This document shows, in pieces, positions 1 through 6,305 of a DNA stretch of 14,903 bases. Both the position numbers and the translations under genes were made by a program. Numbering within the stretch: position 1 is the stretch's first letter; the number at the start of each line of letters is the position of its first letter. The DNA lies in assembly GCA_029256345.1 (NCBI GenBank), contig JAQSYC010000019.1:1-14903 (forward strand). The letters run 5' to 3'. The stretch is from Clostridia bacterium (GTDB lineage Bacteria; Bacillota; Clostridia; Lachnospirales; Cellulosilyticaceae). The notes under the pieces are model-generated. The model made no database searches, was not told the DNA's origin, and saw only the letters and a program-made list of their open reading frames with translations.

Positions 1-63
1 TACAAACCAAAGCAAGAGGGTTACAAACCAAAGCAAGATGGCTACAAATCAAAGCAGGATGGT
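1..63 (+). repeat. 21-bp in-frame tandem repeat in the rlmB N-terminal tail
   Basis: Three consecutive 21-base units (1-21, 22-42, 43-63) encode YKPKQEG, YKPKQDG and YKSKQDG. They differ by only a few bases. A degenerate fourth unit follows as YKKEGF (64-81), and YKKEGF recurs at 145-162. The array reaches the left edge, so more copies may lie upstream. The repeats preserve the reading frame of rlmB and are therefore part of its protein. Confidence 0.9.
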
Positions 64-939
64 TATAAGAAAGAAGGATTTGGGGAAAGCAAATTCAATG
101 AGGAGGGAGATCGCTTTAAAAGGGACAGACCTAAGCGAGAGGCCTATAAAAAAGAAGGCTTTAGACAAAGAGATCAGGCAGTACAGGAAATAATACCTAT
201 AGATGAAAATATTTTATATGGAAGAAATGCCATAATGGAAGCTTTAAAAGCAGGCAGAGATATCGATAAGCTGCTTATACAAAAAGGCGAAAAAGAAGGC
301 TCTATCCTAAAAATCTTAGGCGAAGCAAAAGATAAAGGCATTGTGATTATCGAGGCTGAAAAATCTAAGCTGGATGAGATTACAGGCAGAGAAAAGCATC
401 AGGGGGTTGTGGCCTATGCCGCAGTACAAAGTTATGTAGAAATAGATGAGATTTTAGAAGAAGCAAAAAATAAAGGAGAAGAGCCCTTTATTCTTATTCT
501 TGAAAATATACAAGACCCTCACAATCTAGGGGCTATTATTAGATCAGCGCATAATGCAGGGGTACATGGTATTATTATTCCTAAAAGAAGAGCAGTTGGC
601 CTATCTGGAACAGTGGCTAAGTCATCAGCCGGAGCCATTGAATATATGAAGGTTGCCAAAGTCACTAACATTTCTCAAACGATTAAAGAATTAAAAGAAA
701 AGGGCATTTGGATTGCCTGTGCAGATATGGACGGAAAAGTGATGTATCAAGAAAACCTGTCAGGACCTATAGCTATTGTAGTAGGAAACGAAGGAGAAGG
801 GGTTTCTAAACTTGCAAGAGAGTCTTGTGATTATGTCATAACGATACCTATGTACGGCAAAGTAAACTCACTTAATGCATCATCAGCAGCAAGTGTACTT
901 GTTTATGAAGTCGTAAGACAGAGACACTTTATAGGTTAA
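1..939 (+). CDS. rlmB: 23S rRNA (guanosine-2'-O-)-methyltransferase RlmB, TrmH/SpoU family, 5' partial
   Basis: The frame is open from base 1, giving 312 visible residues, so the true start lies left of the window. The ATG at 235 is not the start: the conserved opening of the substrate-binding domain (ILYGRNAI, 211-234) lies before it. Domains are a Lys/Gln/Gly-rich low-complexity tail (1 to about 200), the small N-terminal RNA-binding domain (about 205-440), and the SPOUT knotted methyltransferase domain. The three SpoU motifs are visible: DPHNLGAIIRSA, VVGNEGEGVS and NSLNASSAASVLVYEVVRQR. The family transfers a methyl group from S-adenosylmethionine to a ribose 2'-OH of 23S rRNA (G2251 in E. 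coli) in the cytoplasm. The enzyme domain is complete; only the tail is cut by the window edge. A paralogous tRNA/rRNA SpoU enzyme is possible, but the N-terminal domain and the closeness to sigH favour RlmB. Confidence 0.9.
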   Translation, partial: YKPKQEGYKPKQDGYKSKQDGYKKEGFGESKFNEEGDRFKRDRPKREAYKKEGFRQRDQAVQEIIPIDENILYGRNAIMEALKAGRDIDKLLIQKGEKEGSILKILGEAKDKGIVIIEAEKSKLDEITGREKHQGVVAYAAVQSYVEIDEILEEAKNKGEEPFILILENIQDPHNLGAIIRSAHNAGVHGIIIPKRRAVGLSGTVAKSSAGAIEYMKVAKVTNISQTIKELKEKGIWIACADMDGKVMYQENLSGPIAIVVGNEGEGVSKLARESCDYVITIPMYGKVNSLNASSAASVLVYEVVRQRHFIG

Positions 940-951
940 CAAGAGGATGCT

Positions 952-980
952 AAAGGCAGCTATCAGCTGCCTTTTTGTTT
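952..980 (+). terminator. Rho-independent terminator of rlmB
   Basis: A 10-bp perfect stem (952-961 with 965-974, core GGCAGC/GCTGCC) with a 3-base loop is followed by a T-rich run (972-983, interrupted by one G). It starts 12 bases after the rlmB stop and separates that gene from sigH. Confidence 0.88.
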
Positions 981-995
981 TTTCAGGAAACAGTA

Positions 996-1024
996 TTAAC
1001 AAATGAATACATTTATAGTATACT
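996..1024 (+). promoter_or_regulatory. Sigma-A-type promoter for sigH
   Basis: The -35 box TTAACA (996-1001) and -10 box TATACT (1019-1024) each match consensus at 5 of 6 positions and are 17 bases apart. The promoter lies just after the rlmB terminator, so sigH has its own transcription start near 1031 and a leader of about 110 bases. Vegetative sigma-A transcription is also how B. subtilis sigH is expressed. Confidence 0.65.
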
Positions 1025-1140
1025 AGGAATAATACTTATCGCATTGATAAACGGGCATTAATACAAAATTTTGGACAAGTTGTATCATACAATCAATAGG
1101 TCGATGTTGCTGATGCAAAAGGAAAAAAGAGGAGGATCAT

Positions 1141-1803
1141 ATGATGGTTATCCAAAAACAAAATTTTACTATAAAAGTTTTAGAAAACATGACGGATGAG
1201 GAACTTATACATTTATATCATAATGAATTCAAAGAGTCTGTAGAAGTGCTGGTACAGCGCTATAAAAAATTTGTAAGGGCAAAAATCAAAGCGAATTACT
1301 TTATAGGTGCAGACAAAGAAGACTTGGTTCAAGAGGGTATGATTGGTCTATTTAAAGCCATATGTGATTATAATCCAGACAAAGAAACCAGTTTTAAGTC
1401 TTTTGCAGCCATATGTATTACCAGACAGATTAGTACAGCTTTTAAAACAGTATCAAGGCAAAAGCACATGCCCCTTAATAACAGTATCTCCTTAAATATT
1501 CCGATTAGCAGTAAGGGGTCAGATGAAGAAGAAGAGAGCATCACCCTGATGGATATCATCAAATACAATGAGTCCATAACACCAGAAGATGAAGTCATTA
1601 ATCAAGAAAATTTAGAGGTTTTAAATAAAAACATATTAAAAGTGCTTAGTAAGCTAGAGTGGGAAGTGCTAAAGCTTCACACGCAGAGTAAAAATTACCA
1701 TGAAATTGCTTATGAACTGGATAAGCCAATCAAAACGATTGATAATGCGCTTCAAAGAATTAAAAAAAAATTAGGAGATATGCGCAGAAATGATTTAAGA
1801 TAA
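1141..1803 (+). CDS. sigH: RNA polymerase sporulation sigma factor SigH (sigma-70 family)
   Basis: This 220-residue sigma factor matches SigH/Spo0H in length and layout. Region 2 (about residues 30-110) carries the core-binding and -10-recognition segment with IGADKEDLVQEGMIGLFKAI and ITRQISTAFKTVSRQKH. The SRQKHMPLN junction is a SigH hallmark. An acidic linker (about 127-135) leads to region 4, whose helix-turn-helix is around residues 185-211 (NYHEIAYELDKPIKTIDNAL). In Bacillus and Clostridia SigH drives early stationary-phase and sporulation-entry genes. GGAGG at 1131-1135 lies 5 bases before the ATG at 1141 and 8 bases before a second in-frame ATG at 1144; the second has the better spacing and may be the true start. 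A promoter lies upstream and a long hairpin follows. The rpmG-secE-nusG genes that often follow sigH in Firmicutes are absent here. Confidence 0.93.
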   Translation: MMVIQKQNFTIKVLENMTDEELIHLYHNEFKESVEVLVQRYKKFVRAKIKANYFIGADKEDLVQEGMIGLFKAICDYNPDKETSFKSFAAICITRQISTAFKTVSRQKHMPLNNSISLNIPISSKGSDEEEESITLMDIIKYNESITPEDEVINQENLEVLNKNILKVLSKLEWEVLKLHTQSKNYHEIAYELDKPIKTIDNALQRIKKKLGDMRRNDLR

Positions 1804-1805
1804 GA

Positions 1806-1861
1806 TTACATTTTAAAATACCGGCAGATAGCTCACTATCTGCCGGTATTTTAAAATGTAA
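1806..1861. terminator. Long perfect hairpin, probable bidirectional terminator between convergent genes
   Basis: Arms 1806-1831 and 1836-1861 are perfect 26-base inverted repeats around the 4-base loop CTCA. The GC-rich core (ACCGGCAGATAG and its complement) is flanked on both sides by ATTTTAAAAT, so each transcript meets a strong hairpin followed by a short U run. It starts 2 bases after the sigH stop and lies 20 bases beyond the stop of the minus-strand gene at 1882, which is where a shared terminator belongs. Confidence 0.82.
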
Positions 1862-1881
1862 CGTAACCAATCGATTTGAAT

Positions 1882-2268
1882 TTAGTGACAGCGAGGAAGT
1901 ACTTCTTCGATGCTGTTAACGCGAGTCAAGTTAAAGTATACTACTCTATTTGTGCAATAGTTAATGGTCTTGATAAAGCATTCGCCAACAGCAATGATTA
2001 CAACACACATTCTGCAGTCATCTACGTAGATGATGGCACGTTGATTGATAAGTTTGCAGGCAGCTCCGCGCAGTGTATCACAGCATCCATAGTTATTACT
2101 ATAGCAAGGGTTTGATATACTTGCTAAATTGTCACAATTAGTGGCTGCGTTGTCATATCTATCACAGTTGCAATCATCATCTTCACGGCTATTTGCGCAA
2201 TTATTTACGTAATTATTGTAAGGGCGAGCATAAAAATTTCCCGTATTTCTTTTACCACAACAACTCAT
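1882..2268 (-). CDS. Cys-rich protein of unknown function, candidate spore coat/exosporium protein
   Basis: I do not recognise a named family. The 128-residue protein has 15 cysteines. The N-terminal half (1-65) is Asn/Cys/Asp/Tyr-rich and looks disordered, with CC pairs at 3-4 and 62-63. The C-terminal half (about 68-125) is a compact hydrophobic domain with C71, C85, C88 and C97, a YFN motif at 111-113 and an EEVLP ending. That half aligns without internal gaps over most of its length with the protein encoded at 2316-2504, so the two are paralogues. There is no signal peptide. The start is supported by GGAGG (2276-2280), 7 bases from the ATG. It lies 47 bases downstream of its paralogue and is probably co-transcribed from the sigma-E-like promoter at 2585-2612. 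High cysteine, small size and proximity to sigH suggest a disulfide-cross-linked spore-surface protein; this is inference. The opposite-strand frames here are shadows. Confidence 0.72.
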   Translation of the reverse strand: MSCCGKRNTGNFYARPYNNYVNNCANSREDDDCNCDRYDNAATNCDNLASISNPCYSNNYGCCDTLRGAACKLINQRAIIYVDDCRMCVVIIAVGECFIKTINYCTNRVVYFNLTRVNSIEEVLPRCH

Positions 2269-2315
2269 ATAAAATCCTCCTTATTTTTCATAAAATCATA
2301 AATACTATATTACCT

Positions 2316-2504
2316 TTAAGGCAGAATGTCTTCAACATAACTTATACGATCAAAATTAAAATATTTAACATTACCACTGCCAGCTTCAATTGCTCTGATA
2401 TAACATGGGCAAACTTGCGCTATAATGACACAGTAACTACAATTTTCGGTATGAATAATTACTTTTTGATTCACAAGACAAGCTAAATCATTTTGATATG
2501 CCAT
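2316..2504 (-). CDS. Small Cys-rich single-domain protein, paralogue of the 1882-2268 product
   Basis: This 62-residue protein consists almost wholly of the domain shared with its neighbour. Common features are an initial Cys (C9), a [LI][IV]NQ segment, CxxC (C22, C25), another Cys eight residues later (C34), YFN at 48-50 and a VEDILP ending. The alternating hydrophobic pattern suggests a small beta-rich fold, possibly Sm- or SH3-like; that is a guess from the pattern alone. The ATG at 2502-2504 is preceded by GGAGG (2512-2516) with a 7-base spacer, strong support for translation of this short gene. It is the first gene of a two-gene minus-strand unit. Function is unknown; a spore-coat or other mother-cell role is inferred from the promoter and context. 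Confidence 0.72.
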   Translation of the reverse strand: MAYQNDLACLVNQKVIIHTENCSYCVIIAQVCPCYIRAIEAGSGNVKYFNFDRISYVEDILP

Positions 2505-2584
2505 AAAAATACCTCCTAAATTATTGATAACAAACCTGTATATAGAGAATCGGAATTTTTTACCGCATTAATTTTCTCTAATAT

Positions 2585-2612
2585 AAGGTATGAAACTTTT
2601 GGAATATATGTT
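2585..2612 (-). promoter_or_regulatory. Candidate sigma-E-type (mother-cell sporulation) promoter for the Cys-rich pair
   Basis: On the minus strand, AACATAT (2612-2606) is followed after 13 bases by CATACCTT (2592-2585). The Bacillus sigma-E consensus has an ATA-containing -35 element and a -10 of the form CATACANT. The -10 differs from it at one position. Transcription would start near 2578, about 75 bases before the ATG of the 62-residue protein. No convincing sigma-A promoter was found on this strand. The match was made by eye in AT-rich DNA, so it is tentative. Confidence 0.45.
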
Positions 2613-2703
2613 ACAAATAAGTCGAAAAAAATAGATTATTACTTATTTTATAATATTTGAATAAAAGTTGTAGAAAAAAGTATAGTATATGGCATAATAA
2701 TAT

Positions 2704-2732
2704 TTTGCATTTAATCAATAAAATGTTATAAT
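2704..2732 (+). promoter_or_regulatory. Sigma-A promoter with extended -10 for thrC
   Basis: A perfect TATAAT (2727-2732) is preceded by an extended -10 TG (2724-2725). A TTTGCA -35 box (2704-2709) lies 17 bases upstream. Transcription would begin near 2739, giving a leader of about 50 bases before the thrC ATG. That leader is too short for a T-box riboswitch or a leader-peptide attenuator. Confidence 0.7.
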
Positions 2733-2791
2733 CACATATATAAAAATGAGATCCATTAAAAAGATAGAGGTTGAGAGAAAAGGAGATTACA

Positions 2792-4273
2792 ATGAGTCTT
2801 TATACGAGTACTAGAAAGAAATTAGAAAACATTACAGCTACAAAAGCTATTTTGCAAGGGATATCTGAAGAAGGAGGATTATTTGTTCCTGCAAGTATTC
2901 CTCAAATAGACTTCAATTTAGAGGAAACAATCCACTGGGAGTATAAAGAACTTGCCTACCGCGTAATCAAGTTGTTTTTTGAAGATATAGAAGAAAAAGA
3001 CCTTAAATATTGTATTGAAAATGCCTATGATGAAAAGTTTGATACCCAAGAAATAACGCCACTAGTGTCCACTAAGTCAGCTCATTTTTTGGAACTTTTT
3101 CATGGGCCAACCATTGCTTTTAAAGATATGGCGTTATCCATACTGCCTTATTTTATGCTAACAAGTAAGAAATATAATAAGGAAACTAAAGATATTGTCA
3201 TTTTGACAGCCACTTCTGGGGATACTGGTAAAGCAGCTTTAGAAGGTTTTGCAAATGTAGAGGGCACTAAAATCATCGTATTTTTTCCAGAAGAAGGAGT
3301 AAGTGAAGTCCAAAAGAGACAGATGGTTACCCAAGAAGGAGCCAATACGTTAGTTGTTGGGGTTAAAGGTAATTTTGATGACTGCCAAACCGGTGTAAAA
3401 GAAGTTTTTGCAGACAAGTTATTTGAAAAAGAAGTATACGAAAAAAACTATAAATTTTCTTCTGCTAATTCGATTAACATAGGAAGACTAGTGCCACAAG
3501 TAGTTTATTATTTTGCGGCTTATGCAAAACTTGCAGGGCAAGGCAAACTAAAAGTGGGAGAACCGATGAATGTGGTTGTCCCAACAGGTAATTTTGGAAA
3601 TATACTCGCAGCATACTATGCAAAACAAATGGGATTGCCTATCAAAAAACTTATTTGTGCTTCTAATACCAATAAAGTATTATTTGATTTTTTTGAGGAG
3701 GGGACCTATGATAGAAACAGAGATTTTCAGCTGACTATTTCTCCGTCTATGGATATACTGATATCTAGTAATCTTGAAAGATTACTTTATCATATAAGTA
3801 ATGGCGATACAGAAAAGGTTGCGCAGATGATGGATAGTCTTAAAATGGACGGAAAATATACAATTAACGAAACAATGAAGAAAAATATAGAAGATTTTTA
3901 TGGCGGTTATGCAGATGATGACATGACAAAGGCATATATCAAGCAAATCTATGAACAGGAAGGTTATCTAATGGATACCCATACAGCTGTGGCTTATGCT
4001 GTATATGATAAGTATATCAAAGAAACAAAAGATGAAACCCCAAGTGTTATTATATCAACTGCAAGTCCTTATAAGTTTACAAGCAGCGTTATGACGGCCA
4101 TTGACAGCAAATATCAAAACACAGATGATTTTACATTACTAGATGAGATGCATGACCTGATAAAGGGAGAGATGCCAAGAGCTATGGATCAAATAGGCAC
4201 TAAAGAAATTAAACATAAAGGTGTTTGTGAAGTCAATGAAATAAAGAATATAGTACGTAGTTTTTTGGTATAA
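2792..4273 (+). CDS. thrC: Threonine synthase (PLP-dependent)
   Basis: The 493-residue protein converts O-phosphohomoserine to threonine plus phosphate, the last step of threonine synthesis, in the cytoplasm. The N-terminal segment STRKKLENITATKAIL and GGLFVP is typical of the bacterial long-form enzyme. FHGPTIAFKDMA carries the PLP-binding lysine (K111), SGDTGKAALEGF (142-153) is conserved active-site sequence, and PTGNFGN provides the phosphate-binding loop. The ATG at 2792 is chosen because GGAG (2782-2785) sits 6 bases before it; an in-frame TTG at 2771 would place this ribosome site inside the gene. Length fits the family. It has its own promoter, and no hom or thrB gene is next to it, so the pathway genes are dispersed. 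No terminator is obvious before the next gene. Confidence 0.94.
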   Translation: MSLYTSTRKKLENITATKAILQGISEEGGLFVPASIPQIDFNLEETIHWEYKELAYRVIKLFFEDIEEKDLKYCIENAYDEKFDTQEITPLVSTKSAHFLELFHGPTIAFKDMALSILPYFMLTSKKYNKETKDIVILTATSGDTGKAALEGFANVEGTKIIVFFPEEGVSEVQKRQMVTQEGANTLVVGVKGNFDDCQTGVKEVFADKLFEKEVYEKNYKFSSANSINIGRLVPQVVYYFAAYAKLAGQGKLKVGEPMNVVVPTGNFGNILAAYYAKQMGLPIKKLICASNTNKVLFDFFEEGTYDRNRDFQLTISPSMDILISSNLERLLYHISNGDTEKVAQMMDSLKMDGKYTINETMKKNIEDFYGGYADDDMTKAYIKQIYEQEGYLMDTHTAVAYAVYDKYIKETKDETPSVIISTASPYKFTSSVMTAIDSKYQNTDDFTLLDEMHDLIKGEMPRAMDQIGTKEIKHKGVCEVNEIKNIVRSFLV

Positions 4274-4350
4274 TAAGACAAGCTCCTATTCCATATATTA
4301 TAAAGTGAACAGCGTTTGTGGAAAATATGTAAAAATAAGGAGTGGTAAAG

Positions 4351-4851
4351 ATGGAAAAAATAATGTATAATGATTTTGCTAAAGAAGCATTAAGATCCCT
4401 TTCAAAAGGGGCATTTCTAAGTGTGTCTGATAATGGTGAAGATAATATTATGACTATTGCTTGGGGCAGTATAGGTTTTATGTGGAACAAACCTGTTTTT
4501 ATGGTTATGGTAAGATATTCAAGACATACTTATCAACTAATTGAAAAATCTGGTGAGTTTGCAGTAAGTATACCTTTACAAAATGATGTATCAAAGCAGC
4601 TTGTGTATTGCGGTAGTAAATCGGGTAGAGACTGCAATAAGTGGGAAGACTTAGGTCTTACTAAAGTAGCAGCAGAGCAGATTCAAGCCCCCTTAATAGG
4701 TGAATGTGAGCTACACTACGAATGTAAAATCATAGGCAGGCAAGAGGTTACGGATCAAACCATTAAGCCTCGTGCTGTAGAGACATTTTATAGTCAAAAT
4801 GATTATCATGTTATTTACTATGGAGAAATAGTAGGGACATATTTAAAATAG
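4351..4851 (+). CDS. Flavin reductase-like (FMN-binding split-barrel) domain protein
   Basis: The 166-residue protein fits the flavin reductase-like family (split-barrel FMN-binding fold). Seen in order are an N-terminal FLSVSDNGEDNIMTIAWGSIG strand-loop, the PVFMVMVRYSRHTYQLI segment that in this family lines the FMN site, the FAVSIPL strand, a GSKSGRD loop, and a C-terminal VIYYGEIVGTYLK strand. Such proteins bind FMN and reduce flavin or small substrates with NAD(P)H, or act as flavin-linked redox proteins; the substrate cannot be told from sequence. ATG 4351 follows AAGGAG (4337-4342) by 8 bases, whereas an in-frame GTG at 4342 overlaps that site and is unlikely. The next gene begins 16 bases after the stop, so the two are probably co-transcribed. 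Confidence 0.85.
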   Translation: MEKIMYNDFAKEALRSLSKGAFLSVSDNGEDNIMTIAWGSIGFMWNKPVFMVMVRYSRHTYQLIEKSGEFAVSIPLQNDVSKQLVYCGSKSGRDCNKWEDLGLTKVAAEQIQAPLIGECELHYECKIIGRQEVTDQTIKPRAVETFYSQNDYHVIYYGEIVGTYLK

Positions 4852-4867
4852 AAAAAGGAGAATTCTA

Positions 4868-5374
4868 ATGACATTATATGAACAATGGAATAATTATGGC
4901 GAAGACGCTAAAGAAAGATCAGTAGAAGAGTACAAGAAAGTTGTAGAAAACTATTTGGCAAGAGAACGGGATGTCTATGATTATTTACTTTCTCATTTAG
5001 ATGAAATAGTTGAAGGTACCATTTCAGAATTAGGTGAACGCTTTAATATGAATGAGATAGAATTTTTAGGTTTTGTAGATGGTATCAATTCAAGTCTTAT
5101 AAATGGAGAATACCCATTAGAGGAGTTAATAGGATCTTCTTCTGTAAGATTAGAATTTGATTTAGAAAAGCTTTACTGGAATATGCTGGATGCAAAAGCA
5201 GAATGGCTTTATGGGCTGCCACAGTGGGAAACACTTTTACCAGAAGAACAAAAGGCAGCTATTAAAAAAGAATATAATAAAACTAAAACGGTTATTAAAG
5301 AGAAAAAAATAGGACGAAACGACCCTTGTCCTTGTGGAAGTGGCAAAAAATACAAACAATGTTGTATGAAATAA
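4868..5374 (+). CDS. SEC-C motif (zinc-binding tail) protein
   Basis: This 168-residue protein ends in a classic SEC-C motif, GRNDPCPCGSGKKYKQCC, with the zinc ligands CxC (C154, C156) and CC (C165, C166). The same motif ends SecA and many small bacterial proteins, where it binds zinc and can contact SecB or ribosomes. The rest (1-145) is an acidic, mainly helical domain with no signal peptide or membrane segment and no catalytic motif I recognise. GGAG (4857-4860) lies 7 bases before the ATG. It sits directly after the flavin reductase-like gene and is followed by a terminator whose stem overlaps its stop codon. Its cellular role is unknown. Confidence 0.87.
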   Translation: MTLYEQWNNYGEDAKERSVEEYKKVVENYLARERDVYDYLLSHLDEIVEGTISELGERFNMNEIEFLGFVDGINSSLINGEYPLEELIGSSSVRLEFDLEKLYWNMLDAKAEWLYGLPQWETLLPEEQKAAIKKEYNKTKTVIKEKKIGRNDPCPCGSGKKYKQCCMK

Positions 5375-5398
5375 CTGCTTAATGAGCAGTTATTTTTA
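5371..5398 (+). terminator. Rho-independent terminator overlapping the SEC-C gene stop codon
   Basis: A 9-bp stem (5371-5379 with 5385-5393, ATAACTGCT and its complement) closes a 5-base loop and is followed by a T run to 5397. The stem includes the TAA stop at 5372-5374. Only 24 bases separate its end from the next start codon. Confidence 0.75.
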
Positions 5399-5422
5399 GT
5401 ACAACAGAGAAAGGAGTACAAA

Positions 5423-5929
5423 ATGGATATTAAATGGTCATATTATCTTATAGGAGTTATTTACATACTCGTTATTATACTTAAGATCATTAATACTACT
5501 AAAGTGCAGCAGTTCAAAAAAGAGAATAATCAAGCTATGAAGCTGTTAACCATTAAAAAAGATTTTTTTACCACGGTAAGTTTGATTTGTATCATAGTCA
5601 CTTTTTTTATTAATACAGCTGCTTTAATGGGTGAGAAGCCCATTAACAAACCAAGTATCTTGATTACGCTGCTTGTTATAGGTTTTACTTTTATCAATAG
5701 TGTATTAAATATATTCCTTTCTCAAGAAAATGAAATAGTGCTCCTATTGGGTTATGAGTTAAAAAAGGGAGAAATAGAGCATCTTAAAGTCAAAGAAAGA
5801 AAGCTATTTACATCCTATGATATGACATTTTCCAAAGAAATAGATAGTTATAATTATGCAAAGTTATTGGTTTTTGGAAAACAGAGAGAAGCATTGACCC
5901 AAACGATTAAAAAACTCATAAAAGAATAA
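5423..5929 (+). CDS. Uncharacterised membrane protein with three predicted helices
   Basis: I do not recognise this 168-residue protein. Three hydrophobic segments are visible at about residues 6-23, 48-68 and 78-99. A Lys-rich loop (25-47) separates the first two, and a charged C-terminal domain of about 65 residues (104-168) ends in a Lys-rich helix. The positive-inside rule puts the 25-47 loop and the C-terminal domain in the cytoplasm. GGAG (5413-5416) is 6 bases upstream of the ATG. It lies between two terminators with no clear promoter in the 24 bases after the first, so it may depend on readthrough or on a promoter inside the SEC-C gene. No function is proposed. Confidence 0.75.
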   Translation: MDIKWSYYLIGVIYILVIILKIINTTKVQQFKKENNQAMKLLTIKKDFFTTVSLICIIVTFFINTAALMGEKPINKPSILITLLVIGFTFINSVLNIFLSQENEIVLLLGYELKKGEIEHLKVKERKLFTSYDMTFSKEIDSYNYAKLLVFGKQREALTQTIKKLIKE

Positions 5930-5933
5930 TAGC

Positions 5934-5983
5934 ATTGGCCCTTTGTATTAGTGTTTAACATAATACAAAGGGCCAATTTTATT
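5934..5983 (+). terminator. Strong Rho-independent terminator ahead of the ATPase operon
   Basis: A 17-bp perfect stem (5934-5950 with 5961-5977, core TTGGCCCTTTGTATTA) has a 10-base loop and is followed by a T-rich run (TTTTATTATT). It starts 4 bases after the membrane-protein stop and isolates the ATPase operon from upstream transcription. Confidence 0.9.
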
Positions 5984-6305
5984 ATTATAAAGAAAATATA
6001 AATTTCTCATAAATAACTGATGAAAATAAAGGGGAAAAAAGGTTGATTTTGATAACAATCTTTTACTTATATGCATGAATGTATGCAAGGGTAGAATATA
6101 TTTGTTAATTATAGAGTATAAAAAAAGATTTGAGTTCAATAAAATATATCAATTTGCACAAGAATGTTATATTTATAAAAATACGGATATAATAAAGGTA
6201 AAATGTAAATAATACTTTATTTTTTATTTTAAAGTGTTAAAATATAAAGAGTAAATTAAATGAATCGAGATTCATAAAAATATAGGCCATAAGAAAGGGA
6301 TTTGT
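5984..6305 (+). promoter_or_regulatory. Gene-free AT-rich leader with candidate promoters for the V-ATPase operon
   Basis: No credible gene lies in these roughly 320 bases. Possible -10 elements are TATATT (6168-6173, with TG at 6165-6166), TATAAT (6188-6193) and TAAAAT (6238-6243, with TG at 6235-6236 and a weak TTTATT -35 at 6216-6221). None has a good -35, so the actual promoter is undecided. A weak 9-bp stem (6037-6045 with 6056-6064) and a 16-base palindrome (6260-6275) are also present. The first ATPase gene follows AAAGGGA at 6294-6300. Confidence 0.4.
6260..6275. repeat. 16-base palindrome, possible operator upstream of the ATPase operon
   Basis: Arms ATGAATC (6260-6266) and GATTCAT (6269-6275) are perfect inverted repeats around a 2-base centre. 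The site lies 17 bases downstream of the candidate extended -10 at 6238-6243 and 30 bases before the first ATG, a position suited to a repressor or to a small RNA hairpin. In AT-rich DNA such a palindrome can arise by chance. Confidence 0.35.

Noticed and set aside
1..63. Tandem repeats as a possible CRISPR or minisatellite element
   Set aside because: Units are contiguous with no spacers, are 21 bases long and stay in the rlmB frame, so they are coding repeats.
1876..2486. Plus-strand open frames at 1876-2115 and 2193-2486
   Set aside because: They are antisense to the two Cys-rich genes, lack ribosome sites, and have no family-like features. The minus-strand frames have ideal GGAGG sites and are paralogous to each other.
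2505..2791. T-box or threonine attenuator upstream of thrC
   Set aside because: The sigma-A promoter leaves a leader of only about 50 bases, with no terminator hairpin and no run of Thr codons.
4274..4350. Separate promoter for the flavin reductase-like gene (TATAAT at 4269-4274)
   Set aside because: There is no acceptable -35 at 16-18 bases and no extended -10, so it was not listed as a promoter.
6090..6116. Short repeat TGCAT/ATGCA near 6070-6090 and AT-rich stretches as an operator or origin element
   Set aside because: Arms are only 5 bases in AT-rich DNA, with no DnaA-box cluster or other supporting signal.
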